From contig JBCAQO010000003.1 in NCBI GenBank assembly GCA_039111635.1, positions 620,001-684,000 of the forward strand: a DNA stretch of 64,000 nt, read 5' to 3'. Shown here piece after piece: positions 34,218 through 47,356 of the stretch (within the stretch, counting starts at the first letter, position 1; each line of letters starts with the position of its first letter). A program made the position numbers and the translations under genes. This DNA comes from Heterobasidion occidentale. Lineage: Eukaryota; Basidiomycota; Agaricomycetes; Russulales; Bondarzewiaceae. The notes under the pieces were generated by a model. It had not been told where the DNA came from, did not search any database, and saw only the letters and a program-made list of their open reading frames with translations.

Positions 34218-36261
34218 ATGAGAGAAGTAATTTCTGTTCATGTCGGGCAGGCCGGTGTTCAGATCGGTAACGCTTGCTGTGCGTATGACTTCGATCGTTT
34301 ATTAGCCGAGTTACCTCAAACTTCAGTGATCCAAAATTGACGGCTCGGCTTTATTTCTGACAGGGGAACTGTACACTATTGAACATGGGCTGAGCGTGCG
34401 TCAAACAATCTCTATAGGTTCTATACTATGATTGATGATGTTCTATTTGCGCGAACAGCCAGACGGTCGTGTTACTGAGGGCTCTACCGCGAGCGATAGC
34501 GGTTTCTCGACGTTCTTCTCCGAGACAGGCTCGGGGAAGTATGTACCGCGCTCGTTGTACGTCGACTTGGAACCTGGTGCCATTGACGCTGTGAAAACCG
34601 GCACGTATCGCTCGCTGTTCCATCCAGAGACCATGCTTACGGGAAAGGAGGATGCTGCGAACAATTGTGAGCCACGTTTTTTGTTTTGTTTTTTGTTTTG
34701 CTCTGCCCATGTGCTTATACGTTTGCCTGTCCGTAAGACGCTCGGGGACATTACACGGTCGGGAAGGAGCTCATTGATCCTGCGATGGACAAGCTCCGCC
34801 GCCTTGCGGATAACTGCAGCGGTCTGCAGGGCTTCTTCGTCTTCCACTCGTTTGGAGGCGGAACGGGGTCTGGCTTTGGCGCGCTGCTGCTTGAGCGCCT
34901 GTCGACGGACTATGGGAAGAAGTCGAAGCTCGAGTTCTGCGTGTATCCTGCCCCGCAGCTGTCCAGCTCCGTAGTCGAGCCGTATAACTCAGTGTTGACG
35001 ACGCACACGACGTTGGAACACTCGGACTGCTCTTTCATGGTGCGTTGGCTATTTTTCAACCGGGTGCTTCCGGTGCAGTGGTGACCACTGCCGAATTTGT
35101 TGTACGTGTATAGGTCGACAACGAGGCCATCTATGATATCTGCAAGAATAAACTCAGCGTGTCGCTGCCGAGCTTCACGAACCTGAACCGACTCATCGCG
35201 CAAGTCGTGTCCTCTGTCACTGCGTCGCTCCGCTTCGACGGTTCTTTGAATGTCGACTTGAACGAGTTCCAGACCAACCTTGTCCCGTATGTCTTGTTCT
35301 CTGTCCTGCGCATCAGGCGCCCTCGCTCACGTTTTGGTTTATTGTAGATTCCCTCGCATCCATTTCCCGCTGGCTACCTACTCGCCGCTGCTCGCGACTG
35401 ACAAGGCTGGTCACGAGCAGAACTCTGTCTCTGAGATGACTTTCTCGTGTTTCGAGACTGGGAATCAAATGGTACGTCTGGGAAGCTACGCTCCCCATAA
35501 GCAAGCAGACTAACTCAAAAACTTACATGTAGGTCAAATGCGACCCCAAAGATGGAAAATATAGTACGCTTCCGAACCCGCTTCTCCAATCATCGTACCC
35601 TCAACTAATCGTAGATATATAGTGGCCTGTTGCTTGCTTTACCGCGGAGATGTCGTTCCCAAGGATGTGACGGCGGCCGTCGCTGCCATCAAGACCAAGC
35701 GAACTATCCAGTTCGTTGACTGGTGCCCCACGGGGTTTAAGGTCTGCTCAATTATGTATTCACTCTTTCGTGGTCCATAACTTGTGTGTGTACAAAGCTC
35801 GGGATCTGTAACGAGCCTGCTGCTGTTGTCCCTGGAGGTGACCTGGCGAAGGCCAGCAGGAGTCTATGCATGCTCTCAAAGTAGATCTTCACTCCAGTCG
35901 GACCCGTGCCGCCGTCTTACTCTCCTGATTCTTCTACAGCACTACAGCCATTGCGTCTGCATGGAACCGCCTGGGCATGTACCATCGTTTCGTAGTAATG
36001 CGTTATATTGCTAACTCGCTTATCCTGTGTAGACCACAAGTTTGACCTTATGTATTCGAAGCGCGCGTTCGTTCACTGGTACGTCGGCGAGGGTATGGAA
36101 GAGGTAAGTTGCTAGTCTGCTACTTACCCGGCTATCTCACAAATATATGTTTCCAGGGTGAGTTCTCTGAGGCGCGCGAGGACCTCGCTGCACTCGAGAA
36201 AGATTATGAAGAGGTCGGCATCGATTCCGTAGATGCAGAGGAAGAAGACGGCGAATACTAG
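34218..36261 (+). CDS. Alpha-tubulin, copy 3
   Basis: Twelve exons: 34218-34278, 34364-34395, 34459-34666, 34738-35039, 35114-35286, 35348-35471, 35533-35563, 35623-35741, 35798-35880, 35940-35974, 36033-36103, 36157-36261; 447 residues. The intron set is the same as in copy 1. The start is [25 protein letters not shown] and [11 protein letters not shown] are present, and the tail ends with a terminal Tyr after an acidic stretch. Intron 10 (35975-36032) has a GC donor (GCATGT). The loop near residue 40 has no Lys. It lies in tandem with copy 2, 423 bp downstream. The protein is canonical and likely functional as a microtubule subunit. Confidence 0.95.
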
Positions 36262-36540
36262 GCAAAACATCTCCATAACCTACCTTTTGAATATTTATGT
36301 CTAACCTCAGCGCTACCCTTCGTTGTTGTCTGTATCTTCTGAAATAATCCCTTCGGGTACCTCCATTCAGACAACCCTAAGATGGGGTAGAGGTTATGTT
36401 ACGTCACAGCTAGATCTGTCCAGTAGATCTCATCGACTCGTTCAACACCACGTCTTTCCCATTCTGCTGCAACGCACCTACTATCACCTTCCTTTCCTCT
36501 CTCTTCAAACTCATTATATTCTCGACATTCGTTTCTTACC

Positions 36541-39500
36541 ATGACCGTCAGCACCACCTCTGCAGCTGTGCATATTACTCCTGGCCAGTTTCCTTCCTGT
36601 TTCAAATGGTCATATCCACCCGGCTGACGTCGGATGTAATTCGCAGTCGTCCTCAAAACCTTTCTTGAACATTATAAAAGAAAAACAAAGAAACTGAAGG
36701 AAGGCCATTCTGGGCAACAGGTGGCGACGGACGATATCCTTTTTGATGAGTGCGTCTCAATGTCTTGTTACTACCGACTTGGCAACATTATTCAACCGAG
36801 GCTGCAGAGCCTTTCATATCGTCCAGGCATTCATTCATCTCGGGACGCAAAACACTATAGAGTCCCTACAAGCATTGTGAGCAGCTTGATTTTTTTTTCT
36901 TGTCTGGCTCGCCGCTCGTCTTTCAGATTTTTCCACCTTACTATTCATCCGGAAAAGGCTGGCTCAACGTCATCCTTCAATTCCATGGCAGCGGGCGTAG
37001 CTCATATGATTCGAATTTGTCTCGAGCCCATGGATGAGCTCTTGACGCACCATAGTGACTATTTATCAAGAGACTCATATTGTTTATTCTCTGCTAGCAC
37101 GAACACGCATATACCCGCTCCATTCTGGACAGCCGTAGTGCCTGTCATGGTTCCTCTTTCCTCTTGCAACCGAGCTGCGGACCTCCTCATCGATTGGTTT
37201 GGTCCCGAAGAGCTCAAAGCAGTCGTCGGTGGCGAACGATGGTGGCAAGTCCGTGGCATGGACGGCATAGCGTCTGAATGGATCACGGAGGGGCGCTTTT
37301 TGGATGATGCGGAGGTTGCTGGTGATGGCGAGAAAATGAGTGATGACGAAGAGACCATTAAGAAGATGGAGAAACTGGAGACCGTCATGGTGCGTGCATC
37401 TGAACCTTGGATCTTGATCAGTAAATTCAGTTAGAACGGCCAATATTTTCGTCATAGCTCTATGTTCATGGAGGTGAGTCTATGCTGATCCGTATAGCAA
37501 TTTGTTTCTCAGATTTGTTCTCTAGGTGCCTATTTCTGGGGCTCGATCAGTACATCAAATCTCTCTCTATATAATTTGTATCTCATTCTATGAGCAGATA
37601 CGCACCGTTATCAAATCATTCGCTTCGGTATGAGCATCTCAATCGCACTCTCTAGTCTGACTTATTCTTACTGTTCACAGCACACAAGATCAAAGGACGA
37701 GCCTTTGCCGTAAACTATCGGTGAGCGATATACGTTCTATGTTGTCACTATCCTTGAATGACAAACATGTATATTTCCTAACGTCCAGCAAAGCTCCTCA
37801 GTACCCATGGCCGTGTCCTCTTCACGATGTTCTTGCGGCTTGTAAGAGTTACGGTTTCGTTCGTTTGCACCCTTAACGCACACAAAAAAAAACTTGTTTC
37901 AGATTTCTACCTCATCAGTCCACCACCTGGAGCTGCCCATAAACCTGTTTCGCCATCCAAGATCACCTTCGCAGGTGACTCGGCAGGAGGTGCTTTATGT
38001 ATCACCGCTTTGACTGTATTGCGCGATATGGGCATCCCATTACCTGCTGGCGCTGTGCTTATCAGCCCTTGGGTCGACTTGACTCATAGCTTTCCTAGCG
38101 TCATGTCTAATACTCATAGCGTGGGTGTCTATCTCTCGTATATGTTCAAGGCTCTTCAATATATGCTCTAGGATATCATCCCACCGCATGGGTTTGTTCA
38201 TAAACCATCCATTACCTGGCCCGTTGAGCCAATTGCAAACGGGGATAATCGCATCCGCGTTACGGATACGAAGACAAACCCGCCGCCTGGGCCCGGCCAT
38301 GCCGATACTCTCTCACCGACTCCGGATCGGATGCGCGCAGAACATAACGTCATGAGGAGCGCGAAGGAAGAGGGAAAGGGGGTCCAGGAGGTAAGAGAGG
38401 AAGAACAAGAGAGGCACGGTGGGGTGCAGAGCCAGGATGAGATGTTAGAGCATTTGTCAATCAGTGAGCCGCAGAACGAAGTGGGCGAGGAGAAGGAGTC
38501 AGGCATCCGGAGAAACGATGAACTCGATGCAAGTGGCGGAGCTGATGTGAGAGATGAGAGTAGTGGCGATCCTTCTTTGCGTACGGAGGATTTGAGCAGG
38601 TGGGAGCCCAAACCGCCGAAGGTGCTTATGAAGGACCCCGATGCAGTCCCGCTCGAGATCCGATCACAAATTCAGCAATACGCTACCAACGAGTAAGCCC
38701 GTTGTTTCCATTACTGTCACTTGATCGCTGATGGTGCGACCAGACAGCTCACCCACCCACTTGTGTCACCCATCCTGCAGGGCTCGCTAGGCAACCTCTG
38801 TCCGTTATACATCATAGCAGGCGATGGCGAGGTTTTACGAGACGAGATCGTATATTTTGCTCATCGAGCTGCGCACCCAGATGAGTATCCAGTGAGGCAG
38901 GGTGTATTGACGGAGGGTAGGCGACAAAAAGAAAATGCGGAGAAATTCAGAACGCCCACCAAGGTAGTGGCTCTCTCTCCTCGTCGTGTTTACTTGCTTA
39001 CCTTGTCTTGTTTTTCTCTTCAGGTTCATTTGCAGGTGTACGACGGTAAAAAAAAATCATCCCGCTTAAAGCTATGTTCGAGATGCTGACTGCTGATCTC
39101 AGGAATGCCGCATGTTCTCACTGTCTTTATCTTCACAGATTGTGTATGTTGAATCAAATTTTCTGTACTGTGCTATGCTTAGATTTTTATAGGCGAGATA
39201 TGCTTACCAGTCGATTGCCAAATTCATCAAGCATGTCACTTGCCATTCCTCCGAGCATCTTGCCCGTAACCCCTTTCCTGAATTGCACCGTCCGCAGCCC
39301 GACACCCAGGCGGACGGGTATGCGTCGGATGATTCATCTAGCAGTGAAGACGGACGCCAACGCAGAGGGCGGAAAGCTACAAGATCCAAAAGATTAGTCA
39401 GTGCTAGACATAAGGTGGCCGGAGAGAAAGAGATATCTCAACATGAGGCGAAGTTGTTCAGAGAGAACGAGGAAGTTGCCACTCAGGAGGTGAAGAGAAA

Positions 39501-40537
39501 CGAAGCGGACAAACTTCCAGGTTCCTCTGGAATTTTAGAGGATGCGCTTAGTATGGAGAGTTCTGAGGTATGTCTACAATCACTGGTACGAATTATTGCT
39601 TATTGACCAGGATACAGGATATACCCCATGTCCTCATGATTCGCGAGCGAGTGGATATTTTGGGACATGTGCGGCCAATGGAACCGAAAGACGAGGTCTC
39701 AGCGTTGCGATTGCATCCAAGCGAGGTTGGTGTGATCAAGGAAGATCCTGTTCGACGATGGCTCGCTGGTCAGGAAGAGATAGACCGGAAGTTCAAAAGG
39801 TCGGCAGAACGTGTCGTGAAGAAACGCAAGAAGCTAGAGGCGAAAGCGGAGAAAATGTTAGCCGATGCAAGAGACAAGGGCCTCGTTTTGCATGATGACG
39901 GAGGGAGGATTCAGGGAGATGTCCAACGAGCAGACAGAGGAGCGTCTAACCCATCGATAAGTTCCGTTGACAGTGAAAGAGTCATAGACGAGGACAGGCG
40001 ATGGGGGCCGTTAGATCTGGAAGGCGAACGCCCACCGCCTAGTGCGATCGCAAAGAGGCGCGATACGGTAGGATATCATTCCTGTTGCCCTTTCGTTTTT
40101 TGACAGATTCCCTGCTTAGCCCGAGGCTCTTGCCTTGCTCAAGAAGAGCATCTACCACACAGCACCAGTGACTCATATGACGGTGCCCAAGATGAAGCGT
40201 ATGCAGCTTGTGCGGGCGACTTTCGACCCGAACGACCATCCAGTGAGGGCCCCAAGACAGTCTGTATCCGAGCAGCAGGTCCGTACGCATATAATACCTG
40301 CGCACGGCTTGTCGATATGGAACTCGATAGTGGTGTAAGTGCCAGAAGAGACGCTATTTTCTCACTGATCACTCATGCATGTACTGTAGACTTTTCACGA
40401 GAAAGAGCGCGAAAAAGGCAATGAGAGGAAAGCAGCAAGCTGTGGACGCAATTGAGCGCACTGTTAAAGGCTCTAATTCTCGTGCTAGTGGATCGCAGCC
40501 TCAAGTGACTTCGGAAAATAATCGCGAGGGAAGTTGA
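36541..40537 (+). CDS. Large alpha/beta hydrolase (HSL/lipase type) with inserted and C-terminal charged regions
   Basis: About 18 exons: 36541-36598 (donor uncertain), 36647-36749, 36808-36876, 37098-37389, 37458-37473, 37526-37549, 37598-37627, 37681-37720, 37789-37841, 37903-38120, 38172-38692, 38744-38963, 39024-39045, 39103-39143, 39193-39567, 39618-40067, 40120-40334, 40390-40537; about 964 residues. Catalytic features are HGGAYFWG (oxyanion), GDSAGGALC (nucleophile Ser, residue ~255), the acid in AGDGEVLRDE, and His in YDGMPHV. A highly charged ~150-residue insertion splits the nucleophile half from the acid/base half, and a ~350-residue basic/charged extension follows the catalytic domain. 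Family members hydrolyse acyl esters; the substrate is unknown. The 221-nt intron 36877-37097 contains a deceptive open frame. The N-terminal exon is the weakest part of the model. Confidence 0.78.
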
Positions 40538-40857
40538 GCACTTCTGAAGCCCGGTGTCTGATCTGTGAACTTATTACTCCATTTTTCGGGACATTTGTTG
40601 GATACATACTTAGCAACGGACAGAATACTATGGACACATTACTATGGGGCATCCTTTGGGATTTTCACTTGATCTACATTACTCCATTTCAATATTCTTG
40701 CCAGATCTCATGGCCGACGTCCTGACTACGACATCTGTGAAAAGGATGCTTTCAGGTGAAGGTCGCCCAGCCGCACTCGTTCTCGAATGCATATCAAGAA
40801 GAACTACAGTACAAATACACATCCTGACACACGACTTAATCCAAACTATATACTTTT
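40538..40857. other. Intergenic, convergent 3' ends
   Basis: 320 bp between the large hydrolase and Nup188 stops. Nothing is recognised beyond probable 3' UTRs. Confidence 0.6.
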
Positions 40858-43800
40858 TCACGTCCGACCAATCACTTTATCATTCAGAAATTTGATCAAT
40901 AGCTTGATCATGTCCACCTCTGAGACTGTGCCATTGTCCACCTGAGCGGTTTTCTCCAACACTCCTTTCGCCTTCTCCATCAAAGCCTTCAACTCCCCTG
41001 CCATCTCGCCTGTCATACCCCTCCTCAACCTCTCCGCGAGACCTGACGACTCTCTCCGCATGCGTCCATCTCCGATGTCCTCCATCTCGGCATCCCCTGC
41101 ACCGACGGCACCACCACCGCTCTCGAACAGCTCAGGTTTGGCTAACCATGCACCGAGCTGCGTTGTCGCGTAGAAGAGTACCACGTCAAGGTTGCGGCGC
41201 GTTGTACGAACTGCCTCGCCCACGTCCAGAGGATGCTCGCCAGGTGTTGACAAAGGCATGAGGGACTGACCCGCTGGTCTTGTAGCCAAATGACCAAGGA
41301 CATCGAGAGTGTAGTTCCCAAGTTCAAGTAGTGTCCCCATAGAAGCGGGTTCCCCGAGAACCACTTTAGAATGCTACAAGCAGATAGTCAATACGAAATG
41401 CTGGAGAGCAAACAAGGAAAAGACGACTTGCCGGAACCACCAAAGCTATACGAGTGGGCATATCTTCAGTTTCGCCTCTCAAGACCATGTCCGACTCGCT
41501 GATTGCGATCAAGGTACAGACAATGTTGCTGGTGAGCTTGAACAGCCTATGGACCAGTTGAGCCAGAAAGGGTTTCCTGACCGGATCGACTATCTCAGAG
41601 AAAGCCATCGAAGTCTCGCGGCTATCTCTGTCTAGTTGCGCCCGCTCTTCGGCGGTAACTGGTTCGAGCAAGCTGGCGAGTTGGTTGGGATGCGTCAGTG
41701 CATAGTTGAGTTGTTGTAACAGGAGGAGGACATTTGAGCTGAAAGCCGACAATATCTTCTCGGTTGAGGCTCTCCTGTTGGTCGATGAAGGCAGAGTGGC
41801 CGCAATGGCATAGAAGAGGCCAATGACACGCTCCATCTCCTCGACGAAAGGCAATGAAAGGGGGTCAGCAATGGTCCATGACAACGCCCGTGCTATTTGG
41901 TTTCCATACAGCTGCACAAAGCCACTGGCCTCGGCGTCAAAGAAATGCTTTTGCATCCCTAGAGCTGTGTTGATGCCAGAAACGACCGAGAGCATTGCAC
42001 AGTATGTCTGATGTGCAGGATTCCGTTCGCCAGGCAATTCCGGAAGAGAGACGTCCACTCGGCCAGAGCTTATGGCTGAGCTGATACTGTTATTGGTGTA
42101 GGCGACCAATAGCCCCTCGCTCGCCAATCGTTCCGCAGGAGTTTGCAAGCTAGCAAATGCGACATGGAACATGAGAACGTGAGGAGCATACAAGGGCTGC
42201 TTCCTGGCGCTGGTGAGGGACAGGCTAGACAGTCCCGTCAAGTCTATTTGTGTATAAAGAGCGAGGCTGGCACGAATCACGTCTGTTTCCTGGCAGCGCG
42301 TCAGCCAATGCGTCGTGGACGGGTTGATATCGTTCCGCGTGCACTGCTCAAATACGACCACCAACAGCTCCATATCCAAATCCAGATCAACATCGAGTCG
42401 ACTCTGTGCCGCATGGAAGACGAAGCGCAAGGAGTCGATGACGAAAATCATGGTGGAATCCACCATCGATGCAATGCACAATCGACGGTCCGCATTGAGT
42501 GCCTTCGGACGTCCCGCAAGAGTCCTGCATTGCTTTGCGCAGAAATAGATGATCTGGAGGAGTGTACGGTGGAATGGCGTAGTGACGGCGCCGCGGACGG
42601 ATTTGACGGGAGACTGTGGCTCATTTACGACAATATCGTGGACATGTTTCACTAGCTGCATTAAGGACTGGACCTCCTTTTCAGTTTCGGTGGCAGAGAA
42701 CCAGGCTAATTCGACCAAGGCCAGTAGCAGTGATAGGTGCACCCCATGGATCTTGGACATTAGGTCGCCAGGCCGCTTCTCCACAGCTATGGTTTCGGAG
42801 ACTGTGGCAGCCAAGGAAAGGATAGTGGGACGGAGACCAGAGTTTCCTTTCAAGAATGGCGCCACCTTCTGCAGTAAGAATTGCCACGACTCACCCAACT
42901 CGGTCTGCACATGCGCGAGGGAGAGGTTCAAATTGATCGAGAACAAATCATGCAAGGTACCTTCCACTCTTCCTGCGACTGCCTCTTCGTAGTTCCTCTC
43001 GATAGGACCTGTTCGAGCTTGAAGGACGACCGAGGCGAAAGCAAAGTCTTCTCCCAGCTCACGTTCTCCAAGAAGCGAGCGAGATTCCAACTGTGCTAGC
43101 GACAGACACGGAAAATTTTCTTTCGCCTTGAGTTCGAAGTCGTCATACCGACTTGGATCGTACGAGTTCATGGTCGCCTCCTGTAGATGATTGGCGAGTT
43201 GTTCCTCCTGCTTGAATATACCTTCAATTGACTGGTAACTCTGAGGGCTGGGCGGAGCTTGTGTATTCTGTGATGGGAAGTCCATGTTGACGTCTAAAGC
43301 TATGATGCGAATTGCATGGGCCTTTGCTAGGACACGATGAGAGTGAGTAAATACGGCATCATGAAGAGCCGAGCGCGCAAGACTCTCGTCTGGGGCAAAC
43401 CCAGAGCTCCGGTATTCCGGTGCTGGTGGCACATCCCTCCGCACAATTTCCGCTAGCTGTTGCCAGAATTCCGCACTTTCACGGGTCGTCTTCAAGACAA
43501 CCTTGTGTTCCAAGCCACGAGTCCATATAGCAGCTAGAAATGCAAGGATACTGGACAAAACCGCAGGATTGACATCCCACAGCTCTTCTCCGGTGCTGAG
43601 CCCCTCTCGAGCAGCCTGTAAAGCGCTGAACCTTTTCTTCTCCGGAGTATCAGTCTTGGAATCTCCTTTGAACTTGAGGTCTGAGATCTGGAAACGGCCA
43701 GTGACGAACAGGTTACCCAATGCAGGCTCTTTTTCGACTGCCAAAGTCATGAACCGCCAGACGGCAAGTCGAACTTCGAGACTACGATAGGGATCCCGCA

Positions 43801-46800
43801 CGACGCGGACAAAAGACGAGATGGTGGTCTCCGGATCAGAGAGGTGGCCAACAATGGTGGGCGAAGAGGAGGATGCGGACAGGGACGAACAGAGAGCGTA
43901 CAAAAGCCGAGCGGCTTCGAGAGCTAACTGCGAAGCAGGATCTGGGTCGACAACGAACGTAGCCAGGACATCAAGAGGGTCAGCTTTAGACCGGCTGACG
44001 TTGACCACCCCGCCGCCCCCAGCACGGGAACACAGTGCCTGTTCCAACAAGCAAGGCCCAGCATTCATATACAACCTTTGCTTGTACGTCAGACAGAGTC
44101 TAATTACCCGAAGATGTGATTGCAGGACAAGATAGAGACCTGTCGTATCCCCGTGACGAGCGGAGGCGGTTATATGGCGCAAGACGGCTCCTGAAGTGGC
44201 AATGGCAGAGATGAGGGGGTTGATGCTCGACGTGGTGGCCTTCAGGACGAGCGCTTCGAAGATCGCATGGCTGACCGACATCAAAGGTCCCTCTGGCCCA
44301 CTCGGAGGGATCTGGTCGAGAATGTCGCCATATAACGACGATACCATCCTTTCCAACTGCGAATCTGTTGCCGAGCTGAGCATACTTCCAACCTACATGC
44401 TCGAGCCAGATTTCCGTATGCACGAAGCGCAGCGCACGCATCAGCACCTCTTCCTTCAATTGCGCTCTTCGCGCCCCAGGAGTAGACAGTAAGACCGAGG
44501 AAGACACGTCGGCAAACATCGCCTTCACGAAACGAAGCAGCTCCTTGGTGATCGAATAGGAGCCAGACGAGCGCTCGGCAGCAAGAACAGCGGAAGAACC
44601 GCCACCGTGTCGATTGGTATCGAATATGGCACTCGATGAACGCACAAACAACCAAATATCGTCTGCACACGTAGGCAGCACCATGAGTGATGAGACCAAG
44701 CCTAGAGCAGATGCGATGAGCTCCATTTGTTCCGTTGTGCGAGACTGTGCAATAGAGCGTGCCAATGCATCTTCGAGAACAAGCATGACTAGCTGGACAA
44801 GATTAGGCGACTCAGCATCACCATTGATCGCGTCCAGGATCTGACTGGTCAAGTTCGCATCATCTTGAATGACACTGCGGAATAGGTCAAAGATGTTCGT
44901 GATGGTGCTCATGTCGGTTTCTGGACTGATGTCGACCCCGATGTCTTGCAACGTGAGTACAGTGGGCGGCTGTTGTCCTGCGCGATGTGAAGTGGCGTGG
45001 AAGGATGGATATGAAGTCGTAGCCACCGGCAATAGTCGTGCACGCTGCGCGTACGCCACCAGCACCTCCTTGAGAAGCTTCCAACCCGAATGCTCGTGCT
45101 GCCAAGCCACGATCATATATTCTCCACCGTCCTGACTCAACAAGCGCCCTACAGTTTTAGGGGGCAAGATACTGCCACCAGGCAACTTGAGAGGGCGCAA
45201 GTTGATATATGTCGGGCCAGTAGATGTCGAAGAACCATATCGCTCTGGGACCTTTTCATACAAAGCGTGGGACCCGTACATGCGCTAGCGGGCATCATCT
45301 GGGTGTATGTGGGTATCGTGTCCAAGAAAACAGACACATGCTGCGCACAGACCATGCGTATCGGGCTGTAAGTCTCTGCAAACCGTCCGGTGTCTCCTGA
45401 ACGGTCAGAATCCACGTTGAGAGAATCAGTGCTCATGAAACCATACCCGGTCAGAGACCGCAGCAGCCGGACGAGTGGCTGAATCTGGATAGGAAAGCGT
45501 GATCGTGCAACGTCAAGGATGGCCCGTCGTGAGAGGCGGATAGCATAGTCAGACTGCCAATATTGTTGGCAGATGAGAACAACTGAATCGACTTCGCCTC
45601 GAGCGAAGAGAGCAACCCACACTTCTACGATCGTCTCAAATCCTGGTATTAGCTCCAGAGGGACTACATCCAAAAGCCCAGTCACCAATCCTGCGGTGTG
45701 TGTTAGTGAACATTTAATTTTGAACGGCACAAGATATCTACCTTTCATCACGGATCGGTATGCCACAGAATTTGGGTCTGTGATGGCCGAATTGGATTGC
45801 CAAGCGATAGACGTCGAAAACAGTGGAGTGGTCGTCAGAAACGCCAAAAGGAGGTTGAACAATCCAACTTCCGGATCTAAACATCGCTCCAACATTGATT
45901 TGTAAACAGGTTCTCGATGTGTGAAGTATGGGCGTGCTGGGTGGGGGTCGAGGGATTCGAAGAAAGGACGATATGAGGATGGGCATTCCTGCAACGCTGC
46001 GACTGTCGTCTCAAGTCGCCACAGTACGAGGACCCATGACGCGTAGATGGGAGCAAAATAAGTATCTTCGTTAGAGACAACTAATTCATGTATCTGTCGA
46101 AGCGATGCGGGCGAAGAGAAGTACACATGCTCGTCAGTGGGTTTATCTGAAACCTCAACGGTTCCATCAACAGCGATAGCCTCGAGCTCTAGGATAGAGA
46201 TCATGAGAAGAGTCCAAAGACTCGCGCAGTCCTGCTGCAACCTGGTACCTTCTTCGTCGAGAAGTAGCGAACCGTTCTGTTGCGCCGATCCGAGGTTGGT
46301 GCCGTACCCTGTGCTGAAAATTTGGAGTACCAGTTCTCCTTCGTGGGGGACGTAGCTCCACATCAACCAGAACAAGAGCTCGAGGAGTACTAAATGATCT
46401 CTAACGAACTCTTTTGCCCACGCCGAAGCCATACGTGGGTCGCCTGAGATGTCGTCGGGTGGCGACGAGTGAACACGCTCTTTGATCTCTGAGAGGACGC
46501 CCAGGACGAACGCTGTTGGCTGGGAGATGATTTCGGGGAGGAGTCGCGTAGAGGGGTCGTGGAAGAAGAGGATATTGCTTTCGTTCGCGCGGAGGAGAGT
46601 GACGAGGATGCGAAACAAGCAGCGCCGTTCTGCGTAGTAGAACGGGGTGAAGCCTTCGATGATATCTTCCACCAGTGAGCCTCCAGGTTTCAGGTCAGGT
46701 AGTCCGACGTTGTAGATGAATGAGCGGAGCAGAACTAACGCCTCCACTTCGTCTATGTCGAACTTTTTGCTGATGCCTAAAGCAACTTCCTTGAGGTCTG

Positions 46801-47099
46801 GAGGAACACTCATGGCGCTCCCATCGCGAAGGGTCACGGTGCCACTGTCAAATGACTTGCGCGAGGCTGTGTTTGGGCGTCCGAAGGTATGCTGAAAGTC
46901 CTTGAAGCTCTCGAGACGGGGTTTGAGCATCTCCTCTAAGCTCTCTTCGGTGGCACCTCCTTCATATCCAGAGACGAGAAGATGGAGCTGCTTGTACGTC
47001 CTAGAGCAAGAGACGCGGGTGAGCAGTAAGCATATCGCTCAAGCGAGAAACATACACATCGACCAGGGGGGATAATTTTGAGGACTCTGCGGAGGACAT
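40858..47099 (-). CDS. NUP188: Nucleoporin Nup188-like, two apparent compensating frameshifts
   Basis: Four exons: 47099-47056, 47000-45742, 45690-41432, 41373-40858; about 2025 codons. The protein is a long alpha-solenoid scaffold nucleoporin of the inner ring of the nuclear pore. Recognisable segments are the N-terminal SGYEGGATEESLEEMLKPRL, QQYWQSDYAIRLSRRAILD, YGSSTSTGPTYINLRPLKL, WQHEHSGWKLLKEVL, and WKYAQLGNRF. Two indels disturb the long exon: one base is missing near 45273-45275 (between ASACTG and SHALYEK), and one extra base lies at 44350-44352 (between NRFAVG and RMVSSLY). Outside these points each frame is open and family-like, so assembly error is more likely than gene death. The last intron (41374-41431) has a perfect GC donor, GCAAGT. 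The alternative assignment to the related Nup192 seems less likely. Confidence 0.8.
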
Positions 47100-47356
47100 G
47101 ATAGTAGTGGACAGGCGCGTTCTGCACTCGAGACGCGTCAAAGGCCTTGCCCTTGTTTGGCTCCCTCGAACTTCAGCATGACCTTCTTCTCTACATCTTC
47201 TGCTTGCAACGGCTGATGCTTCCACCTCTGCGTGCTTTCTGATCTACGACTGGCCTCGGTCGGTATCTTGTCCTTTGAAACATATTCGAATTTTCTATCT
47301 TCTTGTAGGATCTGCTACTGAACGCCAGGAGCTGCCAGGAGTGATCCCAGTTCACC
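47100..47356. promoter_or_regulatory. Compact divergent promoter, Nup188 / Sec15
   Basis: Only 257 bp separate the two start codons, so a bidirectional promoter is expected. No TATA box is visible. Confidence 0.5.

Noticed and set aside
36877..37097. Coding sequence continuing through an open stretch of the large hydrolase
   Set aside because: The open frame is accidental. Splicing from 36876 to 37098 joins QAF to TNTHIPAPFW in phase, and the intervening translation has no family resemblance.
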